Source: CAYUYV01 sp964522525
GTDB lineage: Bacteria > Pseudomonadota > Alphaproteobacteria > JAJFIK01
NCBI GenBank assembly: GCA_964522525.1
Contig: CAZFWG010000016.1
Span: 1 to 64,000, forward strand
Direction: 5' to 3'
Length of the DNA stretch: 64,000 nt
Position numbers and translations under genes: made by a program. Shown piece after piece: positions 1 through 8,917 of this stretch; position 1 is the stretch's first letter, and every line of letters begins with the position of its first letter. The notes beneath the pieces are model-generated. The model did not search any database. It was not told where the DNA came from and saw nothing but the letters and a program-made list of their open reading frames with translations.

Positions 1-2
1 GT

Positions 3-1529
3 GCGCGTGAAGTGGCGGAGGGGTTCACCTCCTCCATTAATGAGGCTCGGGCCTCCTTCGGCGACGATCGCGTCTTCATCGAGAAATTCGTCACCCAGCC
101 CCGCCATATCGAGATCCAGGTCCTGGGCGACCGCCATGGCAATGTGATCCACCTCAATGAGCGCGAATGTTCCATTCAGCGCCGGAACCAGAAGGTCATC
201 GAGGAGGCGCCGAGCCCGTTTCTGGACGAGGCCACGCGGGCCCAGATGGGCGCCCAGGCCGTCGCCCTGGCCCAGGGCGTCGACTATGATTCCGCCGGCA
301 CCGTCGAGTTCATCGTGGACGGGGAACGGAACTTCTATTTCCTGGAGATGAACACCCGCCTTCAGGTGGAACATCCGGTGACGGAACTCATCACGGGCAT
401 CGATCTCGTGGAACAGATGATCCGTGTTGCCGCGGGCGAGCGCCTGACCATCGCCCAGGGCGATGTGGGGATCAACGGCTGGGCCATGGAAAGCCGGATC
501 TATGCCGAAGATCCGTATCGGAACTTCCTGCCGTCGATTGGGCGTCTGGTGCGCTTTGACGTGCCCCAGGAAGGAACGACACGGGGCCTGACGATCCGCA
601 ACGATACCGGGGTCGAGGAAGGCGACGAGATCTCCATGTTCTATGATCCCATGATCGCCAAGCTGTGCACCCATGGGCCCGACCGTTTGTCGGCGATCGA
701 TCACATGGCCATGGCGCTCGACGAGTTCTATATCGACGGCATCGGCCATAACGTGCCCTTCCTGTCCGCCGTCATGCAGCATCCCCGCTTCCGTGAGGGC
801 CGGCTGACGACGGGCTTCATTGCCGAGGAATATCCGGACGGCTTCACGGGCGGCGCCATGAGCGAGGCCGCGCTTGACGTGTTCGTGGCGGCCTCGGCCC
901 TGATCAACAACCGCTCTGTCGACCGGGAACGGCATATCTCCGGCCAGATGCGTTGCCAGCCCGAGAACCGCGAAGGCGATTGGGTGATCACGGTCGGTAA
1001 TCTGACCGTCGCGGCCCATGTCTCCAAGTCCGACGGAAGCGTGCGCGTGCTCGTCGGCCCCGGTTCCGAACTGCCGGAGGGGACCGAACTCCTCCTCCAC
1101 AGCGATTGGCAGCCGGGTCAACCGATCCTGCGGGGCCGCCTGACACGGGTCGGCGGCGAGCCGGGGGCCGTAGCCGTGCAGGTACGTCCCCGCCTCAGCG
1201 GCTGGGACCTCGCCCATGGCGGCGCCACGGTGACAAGCGTGGTCGAAAGTCCGCGGGCCCATGAATTGGCCCAGCTGATGCCGGAAAAACTGCCGCCGGA
1301 TACCTCCAAATTCCTACTGTGCCCCATGCCGGGCCTCGTCGTGTCGATCGAAGTCAGCGAGGGCCAGGAAGTCAAAGCCGGTGAAGCCTTGGCGGTCGTC
1401 GAAGCCATGAAGATGGAGAATGTTCTGCGGGCGGAACGGGACGGCACGGTCGAGAAGGTCGCGGCCAAACCGGGCGACAGTCTGGCGGTTGACGACGTCA
1501 TTCTCGAATTCGCCGCCGACGCGGCCTGA
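3..1529 (+). CDS. pccA: Propionyl/acetyl-CoA carboxylase alpha subunit (5' truncated)
   Basis: This is the C-terminal part of a biotin-dependent acyl-CoA carboxylase alpha chain, which carboxylates enzyme-bound biotin for transfer to propionyl-CoA or a related acyl-CoA. The frame is open from the first bases, so the gene begins outside the window; the ATG at 12 is internal. The biotin-carboxylase part has NERECSIQRRNQKVIEEAPS and EMNTRLQVEHPVTE. A middle linker domain follows, then a biotinyl domain with EAMKMEN, whose lysine codon at 1410-1412 is the biotinylation site. The ERECSIQRRNQK version matches PccA better than methylcrotonyl-CoA carboxylase, where this stretch is usually ERDCSVQRR. 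The stop codon overlaps the next ATG (TGATG), suggesting translational coupling. The substrate is inferred from family resemblance only. Confidence 0.86.
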   Translation, partial: AREVAEGFTSSINEARASFGDDRVFIEKFVTQPRHIEIQVLGDRHGNVIHLNERECSIQRRNQKVIEEAPSPFLDEATRAQMGAQAVALAQGVDYDSAGTVEFIVDGERNFYFLEMNTRLQVEHPVTELITGIDLVEQMIRVAAGERLTIAQGDVGINGWAMESRIYAEDPYRNFLPSIGRLVRFDVPQEGTTRGLTIRNDTGVEEGDEISMFYDPMIAKLCTHGPDRLSAIDHMAMALDEFYIDGIGHNVPFLSAVMQHPRFREGRLTTGFIAEEYPDGFTGGAMSEAALDVFVAASALINNRSVDRERHISGQMRCQPENREGDWVITVGNLTVAAHVSKSDGSVRVLVGPGSELPEGTELLLHSDWQPGQPILRGRLTRVGGEPGAVAVQVRPRLSGWDLAHGGATVTSVVESPRAHELAQLMPEKLPPDTSKFLLCPMPGLVVSIEVSEGQEVKAGEALAVVEAMKMENVLRAERDGTVEKVAAKPGDSLAVDDVILEFAADAA

Positions 1530-3838
1530 TGAGTGCCCAGAACGGTAAGCTTGGAACCTTTGCCGGGGTCTTTACGCCCAGTATCTTGACCATTCTGGGT
1601 ATCATACTCTTTCTGCGCCTGGGATATGTGGTGGGCAGTGCCGGCCTTGGCCAGGCGCTGCTCATGATCGCTATCGCCAATGTGATCTCCGTTCTGACGA
1701 GCCTGTCCGTCGCGGCGATCGCGACCAATCTCAAGGTCAAGGCGGGCGGCGACTACTATCTCATTTCGCGGACCCTGGGTTTGAGTTTCGGGGGCGCGCT
1801 CGGGCTGTTGCTGTTCCTCGCCCAATCCGTCTCGATCGGTTTCTATGCCCTCGGTTTTGCCGAAGCNNNNNNNNNNNNNNNNNNNNNNNNNNNNNNNNNN
1901 NNNNNNNNNNNNNNNNNNNNNNNNNNNNNNNNNNNNNNNNNNNNNNNNNNNNNNNNNNNNNNNNNNCAGAGCCTGCCCGCCGGAACCTTTGCCGCCGTCT
2001 TCGTCTCGATCTTTGTCTATCTTGGCGCGGCGGTGCTCCTTGCGGGAACGATACCGGGCGAGGTGCTGCGGGGCGAGGGCTCGGCCATGAAACAGGTTGC
2101 CCTGTTCACGCCGCTGATCGACGCGGGCGTCATCGCTGCGACACTGTCTTCCGCGCTTGCGTCCTTCATGGGCGCGCCCCGCATCCTCCAGGCCGTGGCC
2201 AAGGATCGGATCTTTCTCCTGTTGCATCCCTTTGCGGTGGGGGCCGGAGCGAGCGGCAATCCCCGACGCGGTGTTCTCTTGTCGGGGGCCATTGCGCTTG
2301 GCGTCATTGCGCTCGGTGATCTGAACGCCGTCGCCTCGATCGTGTCCATGTTCTTTCTGATTTCCTACGGCCTTCTGAACTACGCCACCTTCTATGAGGC
2401 CCATGCGGCAAGCCCGTCCTTCCGGCCGACATTTCGCTTCTACAGCAAATGGCTGAGCCTCGCGGGGGCCGTGGCATGTCTCGTGACCATGTTGGCCATC
2501 GATGTGGCCAGCGGCATCGTGGCGCTCGCCCTTCTGTTCGGCGTTTATCAGTACATCACGATGCGCGCCGTGCCCGCGCGGTGGGCGGACAGTCGGCGTT
2601 CCTATCATTTGGCGGAAGTGCGCAGCAATCTCCTGAGTGCTGGGACGGGTCCGGAACACCCCCGGGACTGGCGGCCCTTTTGCCTCGTTTTCTCGGCCGA
2701 CAAGGCGCGTCGGGACCGGCTCCTCACCTTCTCCTGCTGGGTCGATGGCGGGTCGGGACTGACCACCGTGGCCCACTTGGTCGAGGGGGAGGGCCCGGCT
2801 GTCCTGTCGAAGAGAGCTGAGATTTATGACTCTCTCCGTAAGGAAATCAAAGCCCATGGCTGCGCCGCCTTTCCCCTTGTGGTCGCGGTGCCGGATCTCG
2901 ATGCCGGGATCGCCACCGTGGTGCAGGCGGCGGGCATCGGCCCGATCCGGGTCAACACCGCCATCGCCAATTGGATCGACGACACGGACGCGGTGGAACT
3001 TGGGATCGCGCGCAGCCGCTTCAACGCCAATCTGCGCATGGCGTTTCGGCTGGGCTGCAATATCCTGGTACTTGATGCAAATGCGGACGAATGGCGTGTT
3101 CTCGAGGAAAGGCCGGCGGCGGAGCGGGTCATCGATATCTGGTGGCGTGACGACCATACCGGCCGTCTGATGCTTGTTCTGGCCTATCTCATGACCCGGT
3201 CCGAGGCCTGGGAAGGCGCGCGGATGCGCCTGATTGCGGAACCTGACCCCGGCCAATCGCCGGAGGCCCAGGCCGCGGCGCTCAAGGAGCGTCTTGGCGA
3301 AGCGCGGTTCGATGCGGAGCCGGTCATTGCAGCGGAGCACGGCACCGAGGCGCTGGCCGCCGTGTCCCAGCATGCGGATGTGGTGTTTGTGCCGTTCAAG
3401 GTCCCTTACGGCCGCATCGTGCTGCCATTTGGCGGCACCGCGCGGGAGATCCTTCCGCGTCTGCCGGTCACGGTGCTGACGCTTGCCGCCCAGGATGTGG
3501 ACCCGTGGGCCGCGCCGGAGGAAGGCGCCGTCGCGGAGGAAGCCGCCGAAGCCGACCGGCTCGAGCGGGCGCGCCGTCGCTTGTCCCGGCTTGAGGGGCA
3601 AGCGTCCGAGGCGGCGCAGGCCGCCTGGGAAGCGCGCTCCACCCTAGTGCGGGCCCAAAAGGGCCGCCAGCCCGCCGAGGGCGACGAAGTGGCGGCATTG
3701 GAAGCGGATTATGTGGCGCGCGAGGAGGAGGCGCTGTGGTTCGAGCGGCTGGCACGACGGGCGGCCCAGTTCCTCGACGTGCTCGAGGCCCGGGCCGCGG
3801 AACGTGAAGGCCTGTCGGACGCCGCAACAGAGGCTTAA
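1529..3838 (+). CDS. SLC12-type (cation-chloride cotransporter-like) permease, interrupted by gap
   Basis: This is an APC-superfamily membrane transporter of the SLC12/cation-chloride cotransporter type. The N terminus (GTFAGVFTPSILTILGIILF) is the characteristic first helix, followed by two more helices ending in SVSIGFYALGFAE. A 100-N gap then removes the expected fourth to sixth helices. After it come LPAGTFAAVFVSIFVYLG and further helices to about residue 340, then a soluble tail of over 400 residues. The tail keeps the SLC12 C-terminal hallmark VIDIWWRDDHTGRLMLVLAYLM region and ends in an Ala/Glu/Arg-rich segment likely to be coiled coil. The frame is the same on both sides of the gap, but this may be chance. 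Transported ions cannot be deduced. The start overlaps the carboxylase stop by one base. Confidence 0.8.
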   Translation: MSAQNGKLGTFAGVFTPSILTILGIILFLRLGYVVGSAGLGQALLMIAIANVISVLTSLSVAAIATNLKVKAGGDYYLISRTLGLSFGGALGLLLFLAQSVSIGFYALGFAEXXXXXXXXXXXXXXXXXXXXXXXXXXXXXXXXXXQSLPAGTFAAVFVSIFVYLGAAVLLAGTIPGEVLRGEGSAMKQVALFTPLIDAGVIAATLSSALASFMGAPRILQAVAKDRIFLLLHPFAVGAGASGNPRRGVLLSGAIALGVIALGDLNAVASIVSMFFLISYGLLNYATFYEAHAASPSFRPTFRFYSKWLSLAGAVACLVTMLAIDVASGIVALALLFGVYQYITMRAVPARWADSRRSYHLAEVRSNLLSAGTGPEHPRDWRPFCLVFSADKARRDRLLTFSCWVDGGSGLTTVAHLVEGEGPAVLSKRAEIYDSLRKEIKAHGCAAFPLVVAVPDLDAGIATVVQAAGIGPIRVNTAIANWIDDTDAVELGIARSRFNANLRMAFRLGCNILVLDANADEWRVLEERPAAERVIDIWWRDDHTGRLMLVLAYLMTRSEAWEGARMRLIAEPDPGQSPEAQAAALKERLGEARFDAEPVIAAEHGTEALAAVSQHADVVFVPFKVPYGRIVLPFGGTAREILPRLPVTVLTLAAQDVDPWAAPEEGAVAEEAAEADRLERARRRLSRLEGQASEAAQAAWEARSTLVRAQKGRQPAEGDEVAALEADYVAREEEALWFERLARRAAQFLDVLEARAAEREGLSDAATEA
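1867..1966. other. Assembly gap (100 N)
   Basis: Exactly 100 N inside the SLC12-type gene. The flanking protein goes from the third transmembrane helix to roughly the seventh, so more than 100 bases (about 330-400 by family comparison) are probably missing. Confidence 0.95.
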
Positions 3839-3917
3839 GGGGGGCCTTGGGCCGACATACCCTTGACGACCCGATCCGGAACGTCAGAGGACGGCCTCAA
3901 GCCTGCCTTGGGGTGCA

Positions 3918-5252
3918 TCAGGGTTCGGACGCCATCAGATAGTGGCCCACATCCGTCGCGCCGCTGCGAAAGCCTGCTTCGCAATAGCACAGATAATAGA
4001 GCCAGATCCGCTTGAACCGTTCATCGAACCCTTGCGCGGCGATGCGAGGCCAGGCATCGAGGAAACGGCGGCGCCATTGGGCGAGGGTGCGCGCATAATC
4101 GGCACCGAAAGTGTGTTCCCGCGTCAGCATGAGCTTGGCCAACGCGATTTGTGTGCGCAGCTTTTCCGGAGACGGCAGCATGCCCCCGGGAAAGACATAG
4201 CGCTGAATGAAGTCCTGGCTGGTGCGGTAATCCTGATAAAGATCATCGCGGATGGTGATGATCTGGAGCCCGGCACGCCCGTTCGGTTTGAGCAAAGCCT
4301 TTAACTTGGAGAAGAAATACGGCCAGTAGCGCTCGCCCACGGCCTCGAACATTTCGATCGACGCAATACGGTCATAATGTCCGTCCACGTCGCGATAGTC
4401 CCGAAGCTCGATCGAGATCCGCTCGCCGAGACCCTCGTTGAAGATCCGTTGGCGTGCATAGTCATATTGGGCTTGCGACAGCGTGATGCCGGTCACCCGT
4501 GCGCCCGTGGTCTTGGCGACATGAAGCGCGAAGCCACCCCAGCCACAGCCGATCTCCAACAAATGATGGTCGCTCCGGATGTCGAGCAGCTCGGCAAGGC
4601 GGGTGTATTTTGTTTCTTGTGCGAGGGCCAGGTCCTGGGCCGGATGATCGAACCGCGCGCTGGAATAGGTCATGGTCCGGTCGAGCCAGGTTTCGTAGAA
4701 CGCATTGCCCAGATCGTAATGGGCTTCAATGTTTTTGCGGGATTGGCGCTTGGTGTTGCGGTTCAGACTGTGGGCAAAGCGTTGGGCCAGGCGCGTAAGG
4801 GGGCGGGCATCGATGAAGGTCCGGAAATGGATGCCATTGCGGCTGACGAGATCAAGAAGTGCGGTCAGATCCGGGCTGTCCCATTGCCCGTCAAGATAGG
4901 CTTCGGCGACGCCGACATTGCCCGCCGTCATCAGGCGGGAGGCCATGGCCATGTCATGGATGCGGATGCCCGCCACCGCATCGGGCTGCTGGCGTCCGGC
5001 AAAGCGCAGTGTCTCCCCCGTCGGCAGGGATACGATCAGGGTTCCCCATTCCAGGCGTTGCATGATCCGCAAGGCCATCCGCATGGCGAACGGTATTCTC
5101 TTTGCGTTTTCGAGCCGGCTTGCATCCGCATAGGGAAGAAGATCCGGGGTCAGAACGGCCATGTCGAACAGGCTGGCCGTGGGCAGAGGATCCATGCCCA
5201 AGGGGGCGGAACGGGGTAGGGTGACAGAGTCTGAAGGATGGGACCCGGCCAT
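3918..5252 (-). CDS. cfa: Cyclopropane-fatty-acyl-phospholipid synthase family methyltransferase
   Basis: This is a SAM-dependent methyltransferase of the CFA synthase family, which methylenates or methylates unsaturated acyl chains in membrane phospholipids. An N-terminal region of about 140 residues includes AEAYLDGQWDSPDL. The catalytic domain has KNIEAHYDLGNAFYETWLD, the SAM-binding LLEIGCGWGGFA, SIEMFEAVGERYWP and FIQRYVFPGGMLPS, all typical of CFA synthases. I chose the ATG at 5252 because AAGGA lies just upstream; the open frame continues to 5333 without a clear ribosome site. It is the last gene of a minus-strand run (photolyase, FAD oxidoreductase, DUF1365, this gene) and is separated from DUF1365 by about 240 bases, so it may have its own promoter. 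The exact product (cyclopropane or methyl-branched acyl chain) is not decidable here. Confidence 0.9.
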   Translation of the reverse strand: MAGSHPSDSVTLPRSAPLGMDPLPTASLFDMAVLTPDLLPYADASRLENAKRIPFAMRMALRIMQRLEWGTLIVSLPTGETLRFAGRQQPDAVAGIRIHDMAMASRLMTAGNVGVAEAYLDGQWDSPDLTALLDLVSRNGIHFRTFIDARPLTRLAQRFAHSLNRNTKRQSRKNIEAHYDLGNAFYETWLDRTMTYSSARFDHPAQDLALAQETKYTRLAELLDIRSDHHLLEIGCGWGGFALHVAKTTGARVTGITLSQAQYDYARQRIFNEGLGERISIELRDYRDVDGHYDRIASIEMFEAVGERYWPYFFSKLKALLKPNGRAGLQIITIRDDLYQDYRTSQDFIQRYVFPGGMLPSPEKLRTQIALAKLMLTREHTFGADYARTLAQWRRRFLDAWPRIAAQGFDERFKRIWLYYLCYCEAGFRSGATDVGHYLMASEP

Positions 5253-5495
5253 GACAGTCCTTTCTCTTCCAGTGTCCGCGTCGACTCGCCGAAAAACAGT
5301 CCGGGCGGCGGACACTGCAATCCGTGCGCTCATTCAGCCGCAATTCTTTGTGGGGTGGGGACGAATTTCAAGGGTTCGCAACCTGTCACCTTCAGCCAGT
5401 TTCAAGTCTGCGGCAAAATGGCGGTGTGCACCCGCTGAAGTCGTAAATAATGGTCGATTATGGAAAACCCGGAGCACGGTTTCAGCCTGTACCCT

Positions 5496-6332
5496 TCACG
5501 ATGTGCCTGCCTCCTCCGGCATGCGACCGGGCCGGGCGGGGGTGGCCGGCTCCGACGGCAGCGGGGGCTCGGGTTGAAGGGGCACGCCCTTGCGCCACAG
5601 ATGAAACGCCTCCCAATGGATCGCTCCGATGATCTTGAAGGTCATCAGCGGATGGGCCCACAGCGCTTTCACCAAGGTGCGATCGCTGAACGCGTGCCGC
5701 ACGCCCTTGAGCCGGGCCATGAGCAGGGGCTGTCCGTGTTCCGTTTGACGAATGGAGACGGCCAGACGCTCCCCAGGCGGATGGAGCGTGAAACCGTAGC
5801 GTGAGTCCATCCCGATAAAGGGGGAGACATGGAAGGTCTTGTCCGCCCAGTGACGGACTTCCTCACCGGTCTCCGGAGACGGCCGCCCGGCAATCGATGC
5901 CACATAGGCGTGGGACTGCCCAAAAGTGTTGGAGACCTGATGGACAACCGCCGCAAGCACGCCCATGCCATCATAGCAGAAATAGATCGCAAGCGGATTG
6001 AAGACATAGCCGAAGAGCCGGGGAAAACACAAAAGCCGAATGGGTCCGCCGGGGGCCGCGATCCCGTGCTCCGCCAGCCGGTCTTCGACCCAGGGGCGCA
6101 AAGGCGTGCCATCCCGGGGGCCGTGGTCCCGGTCGTGGAAGCTCGCGAGCCAGCCGCGATTGTGGCCGAAGAACCGGGACCGTGCCGCGACGTCGCCGAC
6201 CCGGTCGACATCCACGATCATGCAGAAGACCTTGTAGCGGAAGACATGGCGCACCGGGCTCAGCCGGGCGTGCATGACCTGTCCCCAGTAGAGATCCGCA
6301 GGCGCAGGCTCATGCAGGGCACCGGAGGTCAC
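5496..6332 (-). CDS. DUF1365 family protein
   Basis: This 278-residue protein belongs to the DUF1365 family, whose chemistry is not well established and whose genes usually sit between a flavin oxidoreductase and a CFA-type methyltransferase, as here. Recognisable features are the start region LYWGQVMHARLSPVRHVFRYKVF, the RLFGYVFNPLAIYFCYD segment and the DKTFHVSPFIGMDSRYGF segment. The start overlaps the stop of the oxidoreductase gene by one base, so the two are translationally coupled. From context the protein probably takes part in modifying fatty acyl chains, but no catalytic residue can be assigned from sequence. Confidence 0.85.
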   Translation of the reverse strand: MTSGALHEPAPADLYWGQVMHARLSPVRHVFRYKVFCMIVDVDRVGDVAARSRFFGHNRGWLASFHDRDHGPRDGTPLRPWVEDRLAEHGIAAPGGPIRLLCFPRLFGYVFNPLAIYFCYDGMGVLAAVVHQVSNTFGQSHAYVASIAGRPSPETGEEVRHWADKTFHVSPFIGMDSRYGFTLHPPGERLAVSIRQTEHGQPLLMARLKGVRHAFSDRTLVKALWAHPLMTFKIIGAIHWEAFHLWRKGVPLQPEPPLPSEPATPARPGRMPEEAGTS

Positions 6333-7597
6333 TACGACACCGCTTTTTGTTGTTCCTGGTCCAAGGCGTTGATCCCTTGCGCTGCGGTCACGCCAGCCCG
6401 CAAGCCGTCTTCATGGAAACCATATCCGCACCAGGCGCCGGCGAACCAGGTGTTGCGCACACCCTGGATGCGATGGAGCTGCTCCTGGGCCTCGATCGCG
6501 CCCTGGTCGAATTGGGGATGGTCATAGCTCAATTCGGCAAAACAGTGTTCCCGCCGCGGCGGTTGTGCCGGATTGAGGGTGACGAAGATCGGCCGGCGCG
6601 CATCCAGGTTCTGAAGGGCATTCATCCAGTAGGAAACACTCACCGGCGCCCGTGGATCGGATTCAAGAACGCTCCACGCGGCCCAGGCCGCCCGGCGTTT
6701 GGGCATGAGGCGCGGATCCTTGTGCAGATAGGCCCGGTTGGGGGCATAGCGGATGGCACCCAAGAGACGGGTTTCGTCCGCACTCGCATCGCCCAGAAGC
6801 GCCAGGGCCTCGTCGCTGTGACAGGCGAGGACGACCTGATCGAAGGTTTCGCTTTGTCCGCTCTCGTCGACGATCTCCACGCCGTCCGCCTGACGCGTGA
6901 TGCTCCGCACGCCGCGTTCCACATGGATGCGGTCGCGGAAGGGCGCAATGAGCCGATCCACATAAACGCGGGATCCGCCGGTGACCGTGTTCCAGATCGG
7001 CCGTTCATGGCCCAGCAGGCGGTGATTGTCGAAAAAGCGGATGAAGCTCTCGGCCGGGAACCCCATGATGTCGGCCTTGGGCATGGACCAGATCGCCGCC
7101 CCCATGGGTTCCAGATAACAGGTCCGGAACGTCTCGCCCACTTTCAGGGCCGCCAGATAGTCGCCCATGGACCGGCCCTTGAGCGCTCCGGAAGAAAGAT
7201 CCGCGGGCGCCTGGCGGAAGAATTTCTGGATGTCGAGCAGCATGCGCCAGAACCGGGGGCTGACCGCGTTGCGCTTCTGGGCAAAGACCGTACGCAGAGA
7301 ATCGCCGCACCATTCAAGCGCACCGTTGCGGAGACTCACGCCGAAGCTCATGTCCGTGTCTTCGACGGGCACGTTCAGATCATTGAACAGTTGAACGAGG
7401 AGCGGATAGTTGCGCCGGTTGAAGACGATGAAACCCGTGTCCACGGTCACGGGCGTGCCGTCATAATCCACGGTGAGCGTGTTGGCGTGGCCGCCGATGC
7501 GGCCATCGCGTTCATAGAGGGTCAGATCATGGTGGCCATGCAGGTGGTGGGCCGCGCCCAGTCCGGCGATCCCGGTTCCGACAATGGCAACTTTCAT
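6332..7597 (-). CDS. NAD(P)/FAD-dependent oxidoreductase (amine-oxidase fold) of the CFA cluster
   Basis: This 421-residue flavoprotein has an N-terminal dinucleotide-binding motif VGTGIAGLGAAHHL with the acidic residue of the second strand (LYERDGRIGGHANTL), followed by the VDTGFIVFNRRNYP segment found in the NAD(P)-binding oxidoreductases that accompany CFA synthases. A C-terminal FAD contact region contains TWFAGAWCGYGFHEDGLRAG. It lies 16 bases downstream of the photolyase gene and overlaps DUF1365, forming one transcription unit. In alphaproteobacteria such genes are linked to light or singlet-oxygen responses and modified fatty acids. Desaturation or oxidation of a methylated acyl chain is a reasonable but unproven role. 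Confidence 0.85.
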   Translation of the reverse strand: MKVAIVGTGIAGLGAAHHLHGHHDLTLYERDGRIGGHANTLTVDYDGTPVTVDTGFIVFNRRNYPLLVQLFNDLNVPVEDTDMSFGVSLRNGALEWCGDSLRTVFAQKRNAVSPRFWRMLLDIQKFFRQAPADLSSGALKGRSMGDYLAALKVGETFRTCYLEPMGAAIWSMPKADIMGFPAESFIRFFDNHRLLGHERPIWNTVTGGSRVYVDRLIAPFRDRIHVERGVRSITRQADGVEIVDESGQSETFDQVVLACHSDEALALLGDASADETRLLGAIRYAPNRAYLHKDPRLMPKRRAAWAAWSVLESDPRAPVSVSYWMNALQNLDARRPIFVTLNPAQPPRREHCFAELSYDHPQFDQGAIEAQEQLHRIQGVRNTWFAGAWCGYGFHEDGLRAGVTAAQGINALDQEQQKAVS

Positions 7598-7613
7598 GGA
7601 GACTTTCCAACGC

Positions 7614-8804
7614 TCAGGCCGAGAGGGCCTTTAGGGATTGATAGGCATCCAGGGCGCGCTGCCGTCCGGTCTTGTGATCCACGACGGGCAGGGGGTAGTC
7701 GCGTCCCAGGCGAATGCCGGCTTCGTCCAGCACGCTTTCAGGTGCCGTCCATGGTTGATGAATATACTTGCTCGAAAGCCTGGCCAGTTCCGGAACAAAG
7801 CGTCGCACATAGGCGCCCTCCGGGTCGTAGCGTTCGCCCTGGAGCATGGGGTTGAAGATCCGGAAATAAGGCGCCGCGTCGGCACCGCAGCCCGCGATCC
7901 ACTGCCAACTCGCGGCGTTGTTGGCGGGATCGGCATCGACCAGGGTGTCCCAGAACCATCGCTCCCCCTCCTGCCAGGGGATCAGCAGATGCTTGACCAG
8001 GAGGGATCCCACGATCATGCGCACGCGATTGTGCATCCAGCCGGTTTCCCAAAGCTCGCGCATGCCCGCATCGACAATGGGGAAGCCCGTCTGGCCCCGC
8101 TGCCAGGCTTTCAGGGCCGCGTCATCGGTCTTCCAGGGAAAGGCGTTGAATTCCGGGCGCAGTGTGTCCGTGGGCAGATCGGGGTTGTGGAAGAGGAGAT
8201 TGTAGGAAAACTCCCGCCAGCCCAGTTCGGCGCGAAACTTGTCGGCCTGTTTGGCGGGGACGTGTCCCGCACGCACCGCCTTGTCGACCTCATGCCAGAT
8301 GGTTCGAGGGCTGATTTCACCATGGGCGAGGTGGGGGGACAGGCGGGAGGTGCCGACAAGGTCGGGCCGGTCCCGGTCATCGGCATAGGTCTCGATCGGA
8401 CTGTCCAGGAAGGCCTTGAGTCGTTTGGCCGCGCCCTGTTCACCAGGGGTCCAGCTTTCCCTCAAGCCGCCGGCCCAATCGGGCTTTGAGGGCAGCAGAT
8501 CCCAGTCGTCGAGGGGGTCACTGGGGAGGGCGGAAGGATACGGGGGCAGGGATCGGGGGCGGGCCACGGGCGGTGCCATCGGTCCCTTGGCCAGGACCGC
8601 GCGCCAATAGGCNNNNNNNNNNNNNNNNNNNNNNNNNNNNNNNNNNNNNNNNNNNNNNNNNNNNNNNNNNNNNNNNNNNNNNNNNNNNNNNNNNNNNNNN
8701 NNNNNNNNNNNNCGAAGGGCCGGGTTGTCGGCGAGGCGAAGGTCGTGGCGAAACCACAAAAGAGAAGGCGACGCGCCCGAGGGCGCGCCGGATTGCTTTG
8801 TCAT
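7614..8804 (-). CDS. phrB: Deoxyribodipyrimidine photolyase (interrupted by gap)
   Basis: This is a DNA photolyase/cryptochrome-family flavoprotein that uses light to reverse pyrimidine dimers. The start has LLWFRHDLRLADNPAL, the antenna-domain signature. After the gap come the FAD-binding features GWREFSYNLLFHNPDL, GQTGFPIVDAGMRELWETGWMHNRVRMIVGSLLVKHLL and WQWIAGCGADAAPYFRIFNP. The Trp and Asn positions typical of CPD photolyases look intact. I prefer the ATG at 8804 because GGGAAG lies 7 bases upstream; the frame opens at 8840. The antenna domain is partly lost in the gap. It heads the operon with the FAD oxidoreductase and DUF1365. A CPD-specific class I assignment is likely but not proven. 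Confidence 0.9.
   Translation of the reverse strand: MTKQSGAPSGASPSLLWFRHDLRLADNPALXXXXXXXXXXXXXXXXXXXXXXXXXXXXXXXXXXAYWRAVLAKGPMAPPVARPRSLPPYPSALPSDPLDDWDLLPSKPDWAGGLRESWTPGEQGAAKRLKAFLDSPIETYADDRDRPDLVGTSRLSPHLAHGEISPRTIWHEVDKAVRAGHVPAKQADKFRAELGWREFSYNLLFHNPDLPTDTLRPEFNAFPWKTDDAALKAWQRGQTGFPIVDAGMRELWETGWMHNRVRMIVGSLLVKHLLIPWQEGERWFWDTLVDADPANNAASWQWIAGCGADAAPYFRIFNPMLQGERYDPEGAYVRRFVPELARLSSKYIHQPWTAPESVLDEAGIRLGRDYPLPVVDHKTGRQRALDAYQSLKALSA
8613..8712. other. Assembly gap (100 N)
   Basis: Exactly 100 N inside the photolyase gene. Family comparison suggests roughly 120-130 residues of the antenna domain are absent between LADNPAL and AYWRAVLAKG, so the true gap is probably 350 bases or more. 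Confidence 0.95.
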
Positions 8805-8859
8805 TTGGTGTCTTCCCAACACGCAAAGGGTGTGCGGCAAAGGCCTGCCTGATCTCTCA

Positions 8860-8906
8860 GGGATACGATGACCGATTCCGCACGGATCACCTTGCGTCCG
8901 GGATCA
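8860..8906 (-). promoter_or_regulatory. Candidate ECF sigma-E-like promoter of the photolyase cluster
   Basis: On the minus strand TGATCC occurs twice (8906-8901 and 8889-8884). The second copy is followed after 18 bases by TATCCC (8865-8860). TGATCC is the -35 element I know for RpoE of the ChrR system in Rhodobacter, where the -10 starts with TA at a similar distance. The -10 match here is poor beyond TA, and the repeat of TGATCC could be chance. The site lies about 55 bases upstream of the photolyase start. Confidence 0.35.
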
Positions 8907-8917
8907 CCTTGTTCCGG

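Noticed and set aside
1118..3601. 827-codon minus-strand open frame across the SLC12-type gene
   Set aside because: It is antisense to a clear gene, crosses the N gap, and its translation is basic, Gly/His/Arg-rich low-complexity with no domain.
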